Below, in pieces: positions 14,899 through 22,089 of a DNA stretch of 32,701 nucleotides. Each line of letters opens with the position of its first letter. The first letter of the stretch is position 1. The position numbers and the translations under genes are program-made. Source of the stretch: an uncultured Clostridia bacterium (GTDB taxonomy: Bacteria; Bacillota_A; Clostridia; TANB77; CAG-508); contig CANQXO010000006.1 in the NCBI GenBank assembly GCA_947627825.1, positions 1 to 32,701 on the forward strand, read 5' to 3'. A model generated the notes under the pieces. That model had not been told where the DNA came from. It saw only the letters and a program-made list of their open reading frames with translations, and searched no databases.

Positions 14899-16617
14899 AT
14901 GGAAGAATATTTAAAAAGATATGAAGAATGGTTAAGTAACCCAGTATTTGATGAAGAAACAAGGAAAGAATTAGAATCAATAAAAGGAAACGAAAAAGAA
15001 ATAGAAGATAGATTTTATCAAGAGCTTGAATTTGGAACAGCAGGACTTAGGGGTGTAATAGGTGCAGGCTTAAATAGAATGAACAAATATACAGTAGGTA
15101 GAGCAACACAAGGTTTAGCTAATTTTATATTAAAAGAAGGAACTCAGGAAAAAGGAGTAGCAATAGCTTATGACTCAAGACACATGTCAAAAGAATTTAG
15201 TACAGAAGCAGCACTTATATTAAATGCAAATGGAATAAAAACATATGTATTTGAATCACTAAGACCAGTTCCAGAACTATCATTTACAGTAAAAGAGTTA
15301 AAATGTACAGCGGGAATAATGATTACAGCAAGTCATAATCCTCCAGAGTATAACGGATATAAGGTTTATTGGGATGATGGAGCACAAATAATTCCACCAA
15401 AAGATAAACAAATAATAGAAGAAGTAAATAACACAGACTTCTCTCAAATCAAGAAAATAAGCAAAGAAGAAGCATTAGAAAAAGGACTTTTTGTTGAAAT
15501 AGGAAAAGAGATAGATGACAAATTTATAAATACCTTAAAATCACTAGTGTTAAATCCAGAAGCAATACAACAAGTAAAAGATGATTTAAAAATAGTATAT
15601 ACACCATTACATGGAGCAGGAAATATACCAGTACAAAGAGTATTAAAAGAATTAGGATTTACAAAAGTTTTTGTAGTACCAGAACAAGAAAAACCAGATG
15701 GAGATTTCCCAACTGTAAGTTATCCCAATCCAGAAGACAAAAAAGCCTTCAAGCTAGCATTAGAGTTAGCAGAAAAAGTTGACGCAGATGTTGTACTTGC
15801 AACAGACCCAGATTCAGATAGATTAGGAATATACTCAAAAGACGAAAATGGAGAATATGTTGCATATACAGGAAATATGTCAGCACTATTAATTGCTGAA
15901 TATGAATTATCACAAATGAAAGAAAAAGGAATTTTACCATCAAATGGAGCATTTATAACAACAATAGTTTCATCAGATATGGCAAAAGCTATAGCAAAAG
16001 AATACGGATTAAAGGTATTTGAGACACTAACAGGATTCAAATGGATAGGAGAAAAAATAAGACAATTTGAAGAACAAAACACTTATAGCTACCAATTTGG
16101 ATTTGAAGAAAGTTATGGATGCTTAATAAGTCCACATGCAAGAGACAAAGATGGAATATCTGCAGTTATGGCACTTTGCGAAGCTGCAGCATATTACAAA
16201 ACAAAGGGAATTACCTTGTGGCAACAAATGATTAATATATACAAAAAGTATGGATTCTATAAAGAAGGACAAATTTCAATTGTATTAAAAGGTGCAGACG
16301 GAGGAAAACAAATCAAAGCAAAGATGGAAAGAATAAGAAGCAATCCTCCAACAAAGCTAGCTGACTTTGATGTATTAGAAGTAAGAGATTATCAAGAACA
16401 TACAATAGTAAAATCAAACGGAGAAACCAGCAAAACAGACTTACCAACATCAAATGTATTATATTATGATTTAACAGACAATGCATGGTGCTGTGTAAGA
16501 CCATCTGGAACAGAACCAAAAATAAAATTCTATATAGGTGTTAGAGGAACAAGTATGGAAGATGCAGATGAAAAACTAGAAAAACTATCGGAGGCAATGA
16601 AAGAAGTTGTGGAATAA
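14899..16617 (+). CDS. alpha-D-phosphohexomutase (phosphoglucomutase/phosphomannomutase)
   Basis: 572-aa phosphohexomutase of the long PgcA-like type that interconverts hexose 6-phosphate and 1-phosphate through a phosphoserine. Domains in order: FGTAGLRGVIGAG (45-57); active-site loop TASHNPPEYNGYK with phosphoserine 145; metal loop DPDSDRLG; sugar-binding loop FEESYG; phosphate-binding loop RPSGTEPKIKFY near the C-terminus. All key residues are present. It follows the UDP-sugar pyrophosphorylase and overlaps ttcA by 11 bases. The Shine-Dalgarno site is unusually distant, with a hairpin in between. Confidence 0.93.
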   Translation: MEEYLKRYEEWLSNPVFDEETRKELESIKGNEKEIEDRFYQELEFGTAGLRGVIGAGLNRMNKYTVGRATQGLANFILKEGTQEKGVAIAYDSRHMSKEFSTEAALILNANGIKTYVFESLRPVPELSFTVKELKCTAGIMITASHNPPEYNGYKVYWDDGAQIIPPKDKQIIEEVNNTDFSQIKKISKEEALEKGLFVEIGKEIDDKFINTLKSLVLNPEAIQQVKDDLKIVYTPLHGAGNIPVQRVLKELGFTKVFVVPEQEKPDGDFPTVSYPNPEDKKAFKLALELAEKVDADVVLATDPDSDRLGIYSKDENGEYVAYTGNMSALLIAEYELSQMKEKGILPSNGAFITTIVSSDMAKAIAKEYGLKVFETLTGFKWIGEKIRQFEEQNTYSYQFGFEESYGCLISPHARDKDGISAVMALCEAAAYYKTKGITLWQQMINIYKKYGFYKEGQISIVLKGADGGKQIKAKMERIRSNPPTKLADFDVLEVRDYQEHTIVKSNGETSKTDLPTSNVLYYDLTDNAWCCVRPSGTEPKIKFYIGVRGTSMEDADEKLEKLSEAMKEVVE

Positions 16618-17338
16618 AGAAATACAAAAAGTATTAGGCAAGGTAAGAAAAGCAATAGAAGATTATAATATGATAGAAGAGGGCGATAAGATTGCGGTGG
16701 CTTTATCAGGAGGAAAAGACTCAATAACACTTCTATATGCTCTAAAAAGTTTACAAATATTTTATCCAAAACACTTTGAGTTCATCGCTATAACAGTTAA
16801 TCCAGGATTCGATGGCTTTGATAAAGAAGTTCTTATGAAGGTTGCGCAGGAACTAAATATAGAATTAGTAGTAGTAGATGGACATATTAAAGAAATAGTT
16901 TTTGATGAAAGAAAAGAAAAAAATCCATGTTCATTATGTGCAAATTTAAGAAGGGGAATATTAAACTCAACAGCAAAGGAAAAAGGATGCAACAAAATTG
17001 CATTAGGACATAATGAAGATGATGTATTAGAAACGATTTTGCTAAACTTAATATATGCTGGAACCATTAATACATTTGCGCCCGTAAGCTATATGGATAA
17101 ATCACAAATAACAACAATAAGACCACTAATATATGTAGCTGAAAAAATGACAAGAAGTTTTATAAAAAATTCTAATATAGAAGTTATGAAAAAAGTTTGT
17201 CCAATGGATGGCAACTCAACAAGAGAATATGCACTAAACTTATTAAAAGAATTTGAAAAACGAAATAAACATGTAAGAGCAGGAATAATGGGTGCAATAA
17301 AAAGAGCAAATATAAATGGATGGAAAGAAATTAACTGA
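16607..17338 (+). CDS. ttcA: TtcA-like tRNA 2-thiolation protein (PP-loop ATPase)
   Basis: 243-aa PP-loop ATPase of the TtcA/TtuA group, which sulfurates tRNA bases (C32 in TtcA) using a Fe-S cluster. PP-loop SGGKDS at 34-39; CSLCANLRRG with Cys108 and Cys111, and a third Cys in KKVCPMDG, fit the three-Cys cluster site; ALGHNEDDVLETILLNLIYAG is typical. Start TTG 16607 lies within the end of the mutase gene, with GGAGG about 12 bases upstream. No CCA-proximal zinc-finger pair as in TtuA was seen, which favours TtcA. An in-frame CGA codes Arg in EKRNKH. Confidence 0.87.
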   Translation: MWNKEIQKVLGKVRKAIEDYNMIEEGDKIAVALSGGKDSITLLYALKSLQIFYPKHFEFIAITVNPGFDGFDKEVLMKVAQELNIELVVVDGHIKEIVFDERKEKNPCSLCANLRRGILNSTAKEKGCNKIALGHNEDDVLETILLNLIYAGTINTFAPVSYMDKSQITTIRPLIYVAEKMTRSFIKNSNIEVMKKVCPMDGNSTREYALNLLKEFEKRNKHVRAGIMGAIKRANINGWKEIN

Positions 17339-17343
17339 AAATA

Positions 17344-17379
17344 GTAGCTATTATGTCAAAAAAGTGATATAATAGCTAC
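17344..17379 (+). promoter_or_regulatory. tRNA-Arg promoter overlapped by an 11-bp inverted repeat
   Basis: GTAGCTATTAT (17344-17354) and ATAATAGCTAC (17369-17379) are perfectly complementary. The right arm contains the -10 TATAAT (17368-17373), preceded by TGA (extended -10). Predicted start near 17380, just outside the repeat. No T-run follows, so it is not an ordinary ttcA terminator; it may be an operator or a read-through hairpin. Confidence 0.55.
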
Positions 17380-17388
17380 GGAATATAT

Positions 17389-17465
17389 GTTTCTGTAGCT
17401 CAGTTGGATAGAGCAGCAGTTTCCTAAACTGTTGGTCGGAGGTTCGAATCCTCTCAGGAACACCA
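17389..17465 (+). tRNA. tRNA-Arg (anticodon CCU)
   Basis: Cloverleaf: acceptor GTTTCTG (17389-17395) with CAGGAAC (17455-17461, one G-U); D arm GCTC...GAGC; anticodon arm GCAGT-TTCCTAA-ACTGT gives anticodon CCT; T arm GGAGG-TTCGAAT-CCTCT (one G-U); CCA encoded (17463-17465). Reads AGG. It is the only arginine tRNA in the window and does not read CGN codons. Confidence 0.97.
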
Positions 17466-17472
17466 AAACTTA

Positions 17473-17515
17473 AAAATCGTATAAAACTTTTAAACAAGTC
17501 TTATACGATTTTTTT
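17473..17515 (+). terminator. terminator of tRNA-Arg
   Basis: AAAATCGTATAA (17473-17484) pairs perfectly with TTATACGATTTT (17501-17512), followed by more T. It lies 7 bases after the CCA end. Confidence 0.9.
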
Positions 17516-17554
17516 ATATGTTATGACTAGATCAACAATTAAAATTTAATATAT

Positions 17555-17628
17555 AAAAGTTTACAAAATTAATTTAAAGTAAGCAAATTATTTTTTGCAA
17601 ACTTTGAATTATGTAAATGTAAACTTTT
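17555..17628. repeat. extended imperfect palindrome upstream of the HTH gene
   Basis: Outer arms AAAAGTTTAC (17555-17564) and GTAAACTTTT (17619-17628) match perfectly. Inner arms AAAGTAAGCAAA (17576-17587) and TTTGCAAACTTT (17594-17605) match with two mismatches. Together they make a hairpin of about 74 bases in the spacer of roughly 340 bases between the tRNA-Arg terminator and the HTH gene. Could be a binding region or a remnant of a small mobile hairpin element. Confidence 0.45.
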
Positions 17629-17699
17629 GAAAAAAATTAACGGTAAATCAGTAGCTTTTTAAAAATTCTTATGTTATGATATACATAATTCCTCTTTTT

Positions 17700-17754
17700 T
17701 AGACAAGTTTTTACAAAAAAGTATATAATTTCCTAAAATGCAACTTTAAAGTTG
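17700..17754 (+). promoter_or_regulatory. promoter with 14-bp palindrome upstream of the HTH gene
   Basis: TAGACA (17700-17705), 18 bases, TATAAT (17724-17729), then the perfect palindrome CAACTTTAAAGTTG (17741-17754) just past the expected start point. A palindrome in this place is a good candidate operator, possibly for the HTH protein itself. Two ribosome sites (AAGGAGG and AAAGGAG) precede ATG 17860. Confidence 0.5.
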
Positions 17755-17859
17755 ACAAATTGCAAACAAAAGTTGGTAGAAATTTTTAGGTGTTATATTT
17801 ATAATATTTGCATATAGAGATTTGAAAAGGAGGAAAATTTATAACAAAGGAGATTTTTT

Positions 17860-18762
17860 ATGAGTTCATTAGGGACAAAAATTGTCGAAGGAAGAAAGAA
17901 AAAAGGGATGTCTCAAGAAGTGTTTTCTGCCAGAATGGGAGTTACAAGACAAACAGTATCAAAGTGGGAACTAGATATATCTTCACCAAGACTAAAGAAA
18001 ATTAAAAAGATAAGTGAGATTTTAGACATTTCAATTGAAGAATTATTAGCTGAAAAGAATGAAAAGAAATCAAATAATGGTCCAGTAGTAACGAATTCTT
18101 TTAACTACAAAAAGCTAATAAAAAGAGTGACAATAGCAGTATTAGTTATATTTATAGTATATGTATGTTATGCGGCATATAAGTTAATTGTACTTAATTC
18201 AATTAGTGCAAAATTAAGACAATATATGAATGTGGATAATTATCATTTTAAAATTGAAACATTAAATGGAAATATATTATCAAGCACAAGTGAAGTATGG
18301 TATAAAGATGGATTTTATAAGATAATTGAAACAAATAACGCTATGGATGTTGAGTCAAAAAGTGTTAGCTACATAGATTTAAAGAATAAGTTTAAATATG
18401 TAGTTAACGAACAAGAAAAAACTTATACTAAGTTAAATATGTATGTAACCGAAGCTTATGACAATGGAATATTGCTGTATAATTCTTTTCCATCAATACT
18501 AAAAAGTGAAGTGACAAATTATTTAGAATATGGTTTTAAATCAGTTTTTGTATTATGTACAATTCATAAAGACAATATTACTTTAAAAGTTAAAAATGAA
18601 GAAATAAAATTAAATAAAGAGACTTTATTACCAATAAGTGATAATGAAATCGTAGAAGGGAATAAGAATGCACAAGAAAATATATTGTTATATAATATAG
18701 AGTTAGAATGTGTAACAGATGATGATGTTAAAATCAGTACAGAATATCTCCAAACAAATTAA
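17860..18762 (+). CDS. membrane-anchored XRE-family HTH regulator with extracytoplasmic domain
   Basis: 300-aa protein. Residues about 5-63 form a Cro/CI-type helix-turn-helix (KIVEGRKKKGMSQEVFSARMGVTRQTVSKWELDISSP). Residues about 90-112 are a single membrane helix (VTIAVLVIFIVYVCYAAYKLIVL). The remaining 190 residues would lie outside the cytoplasm and are beta-rich, with YHFKIETLNGN, SEVWYKDGFYKIIE and TYTKLNMYVTEAY, somewhat like LolA/lipoprotein-carrier folds. This layout suggests direct sensing of an envelope signal coupled to DNA binding, but target and ligand are unknown. The upstream region is rich in palindromes. Domain calls for HTH and membrane segment are firm; the outer domain is inference. 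Confidence 0.85.
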   Translation: MSSLGTKIVEGRKKKGMSQEVFSARMGVTRQTVSKWELDISSPRLKKIKKISEILDISIEELLAEKNEKKSNNGPVVTNSFNYKKLIKRVTIAVLVIFIVYVCYAAYKLIVLNSISAKLRQYMNVDNYHFKIETLNGNILSSTSEVWYKDGFYKIIETNNAMDVESKSVSYIDLKNKFKYVVNEQEKTYTKLNMYVTEAYDNGILLYNSFPSILKSEVTNYLEYGFKSVFVLCTIHKDNITLKVKNEEIKLNKETLLPISDNEIVEGNKNAQENILLYNIELECVTDDDVKISTEYLQTN

Positions 18763-18764
18763 AG

Positions 18765-18787
18765 GGCTTATGGAAAAACCATAAGCC
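18765..18787. terminator. hairpin between convergent genes
   Basis: GGCTTATGG (18765-18773), loop AAAAA, CCATAAGCC (18779-18787): 9 perfect pairs. A T-run is weak on either side; on the minus strand CTTTAATTT follows, so it most likely terminates the secreted-protein gene. Confidence 0.55.
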
Positions 18788-18797
18788 GATAGAATAA

Positions 18798-19262
18798 TTA
18801 CATGTCATAAATATAACCGGAAACATAAAGTTGTGCGCCTGTACTAGCTTCAAATATGAAAGTGTAATCTCCTTTTGCGAGAGTTGCAAAAGAAATCTTA
18901 GGAGTAGAGCCACCAGATGCGGGAACAGAGCCTAAAACCTGAATGGCGCCATTAGGTAGTTTTACACTACAAAATACATTACCAGAAGCACTACTGGTAG
19001 ATACACCTGCTGCAATCGCACCATTGGTGATGTTTCGCGTAAGGGTAGTAGTCTTCTGACCAAAGTAGTTAGAAATGTAACCACCAACAGAAGCAGGCAT
19101 GCTGTAGATAGGCATCGGTTCGTCTGCCGCAATGGAAACTGTTACTTCGATACGCTGTGTTGTGTTTGTTTCGGTCGGCGTAAAGCTTTCCGCAGACACC
19201 GGAATAATCATGCAGAAGCAAAACGCAAGGGCTAGGATCATGCTGATGATTTTCTTTGTCAT
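18798..19262 (-). CDS. secreted protein of unknown function, foreign-looking composition
   Basis: 154 aa with a clear Sec signal peptide MTKKIISMILALAFCFCMIIPVSA cleaved before ESFTP. The mature part of about 130 residues is Ser/Thr/Ala/Gly-rich and probably beta (GGYISNYFGQKTTTLTRNITNGAIAAG, GDYTFIFEASTGAQLYVSGYIYDM). ATG 19262 is chosen over an upstream ATG (19373) because GGAGG lies 8 bases before it. G+C is visibly higher than in all neighbours (roughly mid-40s percent by eye), and it uses codons such as GGC, GCC, CGT and CGA that are rare here. This suggests recent horizontal transfer. Function not recognised. Confidence 0.7.
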   Translation of the reverse strand: MTKKIISMILALAFCFCMIIPVSAESFTPTETNTTQRIEVTVSIAADEPMPIYSMPASVGGYISNYFGQKTTTLTRNITNGAIAAGVSTSSASGNVFCSVKLPNGAIQVLGSVPASGGSTPKISFATLAKGDYTFIFEASTGAQLYVSGYIYDM

Positions 19263-19453
19263 AGTTAAACCTCCATAAATGATGTTTGTTTGTCGAACTG
19301 CTTCAAAATCTCTATATAACAACATATCACAACAATGGCTATGATATGATTGTTCAAAATTAATATGCCACATTATGTAGCTACAATATAATACTATTAT
19401 CTTTTTTTAATAAATTCAAGAGAAATGGAAGTTTTGAGAAGGAGTTGGAAAAA

Positions 19454-19801
19454 TTGGTGAAATCATTAGATGAGAGAATCATGATGGAACTAAAGAACTT
19501 TAATTTCAAAAGAAATTCACTAGCTTTCGAATTTTTAATAGATGAGATAAAGTTGACTGTTAAAGACATAACAGTTATAAAAAATTTTTCAAAGTATGTC
19601 TACAACATTGTAGGAAAAAAATATCACACAGAAGCCAAAAATATATTATGGTGTACTAGTAAATTAATTACATTAATGTATTATAATACTGATGAGGAGA
19701 TAATAAAGGAGTATTTTAATACATATAATCTTGATAAACCTACTACAAAAGCGTTTATAGTAGGAATAGCAAAAAAAATAAATCAAAAAAGTGATATATA
19801 A
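19454..19801 (+). CDS. receiver-less Spo0A C-terminal-domain-like protein
   Basis: About 115 aa. The whole protein resembles the DNA-binding output domain of Spo0A: AFEFLIDEIKLTVKD parallels Spo0A's GYQYLREAI...ND, VGKKYHTEAKNILWCTSKLIT parallels [21 protein letters not shown] (the recognition-helix area), and KPTTKAFIVGIAKKI parallels KPTNSEFIAMVADKL. The phosphorylatable receiver domain is absent, and there is no room for one upstream. The recognition-helix residues differ, so it may bind another site or act by heterodimerisation. GAAGGAG (19438-19444) favours TTG 19454 (or GTG 19457) over the adjacent TTG 19445. Similarity is by eye and moderate. Confidence 0.6.
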   Translation: MVKSLDERIMMELKNFNFKRNSLAFEFLIDEIKLTVKDITVIKNFSKYVYNIVGKKYHTEAKNILWCTSKLITLMYYNTDEEIIKEYFNTYNLDKPTTKAFIVGIAKKINQKSDI

Positions 19802-19917
19802 TTGTAGTTGAAACTTAATATTGAATTTATTAAATCCATGAAAATAAGCAATAGCAATAATTACAAGATTTTAGAAAAAAATATAGAAAAAATTGTCAAA
19901 AAAATTATAAAAAACTA

Positions 19918-19946
19918 TTGACTATCGTGGTAGAAAATGGTATTAT
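19918..19946 (+). promoter_or_regulatory. promoter of the gene at 19982
   Basis: TTGACT (19918-19923), 17 bases, TATTAT (19941-19946) preceded by TGG. Because an in-frame ATG at 19937 lies upstream of the -10, it cannot be the start codon; the ATG at 19982 with AAGGAGGGG is used. Confidence 0.75.
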
Positions 19947-19981
19947 ATTGTCTGCAGTATTTAAAAAAGGAGGGGATGACC

Positions 19982-20269
19982 ATGAATATGTTATATTCTA
20001 GTGTCGAAATCAGTAAAGTGCTAGAAGACACCAAAGTAATAAGAAAATATTACATCACGCAAGATAGCACTTTCGGTTTTAAAATCACAAAGACTGAAAA
20101 CAATGAGCTTATAGAAAAAGAAATCTATTCAGCAAGCAACATAGTAAATGACGAAAATGAAATCAAAAGTCTCATTGATGAAGTAATTAAATGTGAAGAT
20201 GATGCTGAACAAATTAATTACATTGTAGAAGATTACATAAAATCAAAATCTAATATAAGTATTAATTAA
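19982..20269 (+). CDS. small conserved-type protein, possibly DUF6514
   Basis: 95 aa from ATG 19982, preceded by AAGGAGGGG at a good distance. The sequence runs SSVEISKVLEDTKVIRKYYITQDSTFGFKITKTENNELIEKEIYSASNIVNDENEIKSLIDEVIKCEDDAEQINYIVEDYI: a short beta part (KYYITQDSTFGFKITK) followed by a helical part, the general plan of DUF6514 proteins in Clostridia. Soluble, acidic, no cysteine cluster. It has its own promoter with extended -10 and a terminator, so it is a single-gene unit. Family assignment is tentative. Confidence 0.65.
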   Translation: MNMLYSSVEISKVLEDTKVIRKYYITQDSTFGFKITKTENNELIEKEIYSASNIVNDENEIKSLIDEVIKCEDDAEQINYIVEDYIKSKSNISIN

Positions 20270-20356
20270 TCTAAAGCACAAATGAAAAAAGAACAAATAA
20301 TGAATAATGCATGAAGAACATAAGCATAAATAAATTGTTTATACACTAAATAATTT

Positions 20357-20384
20357 AAGGACATTTTTTATATGTTCTTTTTTT
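20357..20384 (+). terminator. terminator after the small gene
   Basis: AAGGACAT (20357-20364) pairs with ATGTTCTT (20372-20379, one G-U) and runs into a T tract to 20384. Confidence 0.75.
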
Positions 20385-20470
20385 CTTGCTTATATTTGTA
20401 CAATATGGTAAAATAATAAAGACTTATATTATTAATTATATGAGAAAAATATAAATTACAGGGATATATA

Positions 20471-20932
20471 ATGGAAAAAAATATTAAATATATGAAAGAA
20501 GCTTTGAAAGAAGCAGAAAAAGCAAAAAAGATTCTTGAAGTCCCAGTTGGAGCAATTATTGTAAAAGATGATAAAGTTATTGCAAGGGCTTATAATCAAA
20601 AAGAAACAAAAAATGATTGCACAAAACATGCAGAAATATTGGCAATTCAAAAAGCTTCAAAAAAATTAAAATCTTGGAGACTAACAGATTGCGAAATGTA
20701 TGTTACATTGGAACCATGTAGCATGTGTGCAGGAGCGTTAATTCAATCTAGAATAAAAAAAGTATATATAGGAACGATGGATGAAAAAACAGGAAGCTGT
20801 GGATCAGTATTTAACTTATTTGAAGATTACAAATTTAATCATCATGTAGAAACAGAGTATGATGTGTGTAAAGATGAATGTGAAAAAGTGTTAAAAGAAT
20901 TCTTTAAGGAGTTAAGACTAAGTAAGCAATGA
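20471..20932 (+). CDS. tadA: tRNA-specific adenosine deaminase TadA
   Basis: Zinc deaminase that converts A34 to inosine in tRNA-Arg(ACG), allowing it to read CGU, CGC and CGA. The 153-aa protein has the zinc/catalytic motif HAE (His53, Glu55) and PCSMC (Cys83, Cys86), plus PVGAIIVKDDKVIARAYNQ. ATG 20471 follows AGGGAT. It lies upstream of tRNA-Ser, SRP RNA and dnaX, a very conserved Firmicutes order. Its presence explains the in-frame use of CGA seen in many genes here, whereas CGG needs a different tRNA. Confidence 0.95.
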   Translation: MEKNIKYMKEALKEAEKAKKILEVPVGAIIVKDDKVIARAYNQKETKNDCTKHAEILAIQKASKKLKSWRLTDCEMYVTLEPCSMCAGALIQSRIKKVYIGTMDEKTGSCGSVFNLFEDYKFNHHVETEYDVCKDECEKVLKEFFKELRLSKQ

Positions 20933-21001
20933 TCCTTAAATAAAAAATAGAGCTTTAAGTAAAAAATAGATATTAGTTACCAAACTAAAGACAAGGTAGA
21001 T

Positions 21002-21094
21002 GGAGATGTACCGAAGCGGTCATAACGGAACTGTCTCGAAAACAGCTAGCTACAATAAAGTGGCGCGTGGGTTCGAATCCCACCATCTCCGCCA
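21002..21094 (+). tRNA. tRNA-Ser (anticodon CGA)
   Basis: Class II tRNA: acceptor GGAGATG (21002-21008) with CATCTCC (21084-21090), anticodon loop CTCGAAA giving CGA, long variable arm, T arm with GGTTCGAATCC, encoded CCA (21092-21094). Reads UCG. No clear promoter of its own was seen, so it may be transcribed with tadA and with the following gene. Confidence 0.96.
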
Positions 21095-21108
21095 ATATTG
21101 GAGGATAT

Positions 21109-21852
21109 ATGAATAAAATTGTTAAAGAAAAATTAAAAGAAGCATTAGTACTATTTATAATAGTTATAACCTTTGGATGTGTTTTACTAATTATGCTTAA
21201 ATATGAAAATGAAGGTGAAAAAAATATGCCTTTTAATCTTTCAGAAATGCTTGTTATAAGTGGAGTTGATGAAACAACTAAAGTAGAAAATCCAGAAAAT
21301 ATGAAGTGGAATTTAAATATTAATCAATATAATGATGTATATCTAAAATTTGAAAAAAATCCTGAATTCGAAGAGAGTGCATATATTGAAAGCATAATGA
21401 TAGAAAATATTATTATAGAATCTAATAAAGAAAATCAAGTTTATATGTATATGCCAAATAGTACAGATGGAAAGAAATTTGTATATGAAGATAATTTTAA
21501 AGTTAATTCTAGTCTAACATTCAATGGCGCGAATCAAGATAACAGCAAAGCGTTAGAAATAGGAAATCAAGGTGGAAGAATTTTATTTAGAATATTAAAT
21601 CAAAACATTGGTGAATATGTTTCAAATGAAGATGGGGAAATTACATATGATGAATCTTTACTAAAAAAGATAGGTATTACACAGGAAAAACTAAATATAC
21701 AAGTTAAATTTGATGTTATTATAAAAACGAATGTGTCAAATTATAGAGGTACATTAGATATACAACTTCCATGTGGAAATATACTAGAAGAAGGTATTTG
21801 TAAACTAGAAAAAACGGACTTTAGCCAAATAGCTTTTAAGAGAGAAAAATAA
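21109..21852 (+). CDS. membrane-anchored protein of unknown function
   Basis: 247 aa. N-terminal anchor at about residues 9-29 (LKEALVLFIIVITFGCVLLIML), then an extracytoplasmic domain of about 215 residues rich in Asn, Glu and Ile, beta-type, with WNLNINQYNDVYLKFEKNPEF, LTFNGANQDNSKALEIGNQGGRILFRILNQNIGEY and LDIQLPCGNILEEGICKLEKTDFSQIAFKR. Not recognised. The frame extends into the tRNA, but ATG 21109 with GGAGG at 21100-21104 is the start, only 14 bases after the tRNA CCA. The gene therefore probably depends on the tRNA transcript, and its mRNA 5' end would be made by tRNA 3'-end processing. Confidence 0.7.
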   Translation: MNKIVKEKLKEALVLFIIVITFGCVLLIMLKYENEGEKNMPFNLSEMLVISGVDETTKVENPENMKWNLNINQYNDVYLKFEKNPEFEESAYIESIMIENIIIESNKENQVYMYMPNSTDGKKFVYEDNFKVNSSLTFNGANQDNSKALEIGNQGGRILFRILNQNIGEYVSNEDGEITYDESLLKKIGITQEKLNIQVKFDVIIKTNVSNYRGTLDIQLPCGNILEEGICKLEKTDFSQIAFKREK

Positions 21853-21894
21853 TAAACATACAAAAGTAATTACAAATAAAAAAGTTGAAAATAC

Positions 21895-21923
21895 TTGATA
21901 ATATTAAATAAATATTATATAAT
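21895..21923 (+). promoter_or_regulatory. promoter of the SRP RNA
   Basis: TTGATA (21895-21900), 17 bases, TATAAT (21918-21923). Expected start near 21930, coinciding with the 5' end of the SRP RNA. Confidence 0.75.
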
Positions 21924-21927
21924 GCAA

Positions 21928-22060
21928 ATGGTGTGAGCGTATATCTTTATTCTAAGGCACTCCAATAAAAGCCTATGAACCTTGTCAGGTCCGGAAGGAA
22001 GCAGCAATAAGTAGATACTTTTGTGTGGAGTCCTTAGAATAAGGGTATACATCATGCCAT
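21928..22060 (+). ncRNA. ffs: signal recognition particle RNA (4.5S/scRNA, small bacterial type)
   Basis: The conserved domain IV tip GTCAGGTCCGGAAGGAAGCAGC, which binds Ffh, is near 21988-22009. Flanks fold into one long hairpin: TTCTAAGG with CCTTAGAA, CACTCC with GGAGT, and the ends ATGGTGTGA with TCATGCCAT. No separate Alu-type domain was seen, so this is the small form of about 130 bases. It lies directly upstream of dnaX, as in many Firmicutes. Confidence 0.95.
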
Positions 22061-22089
22061 TAATTTAATTATAGGAGGAAAAACTTTCT

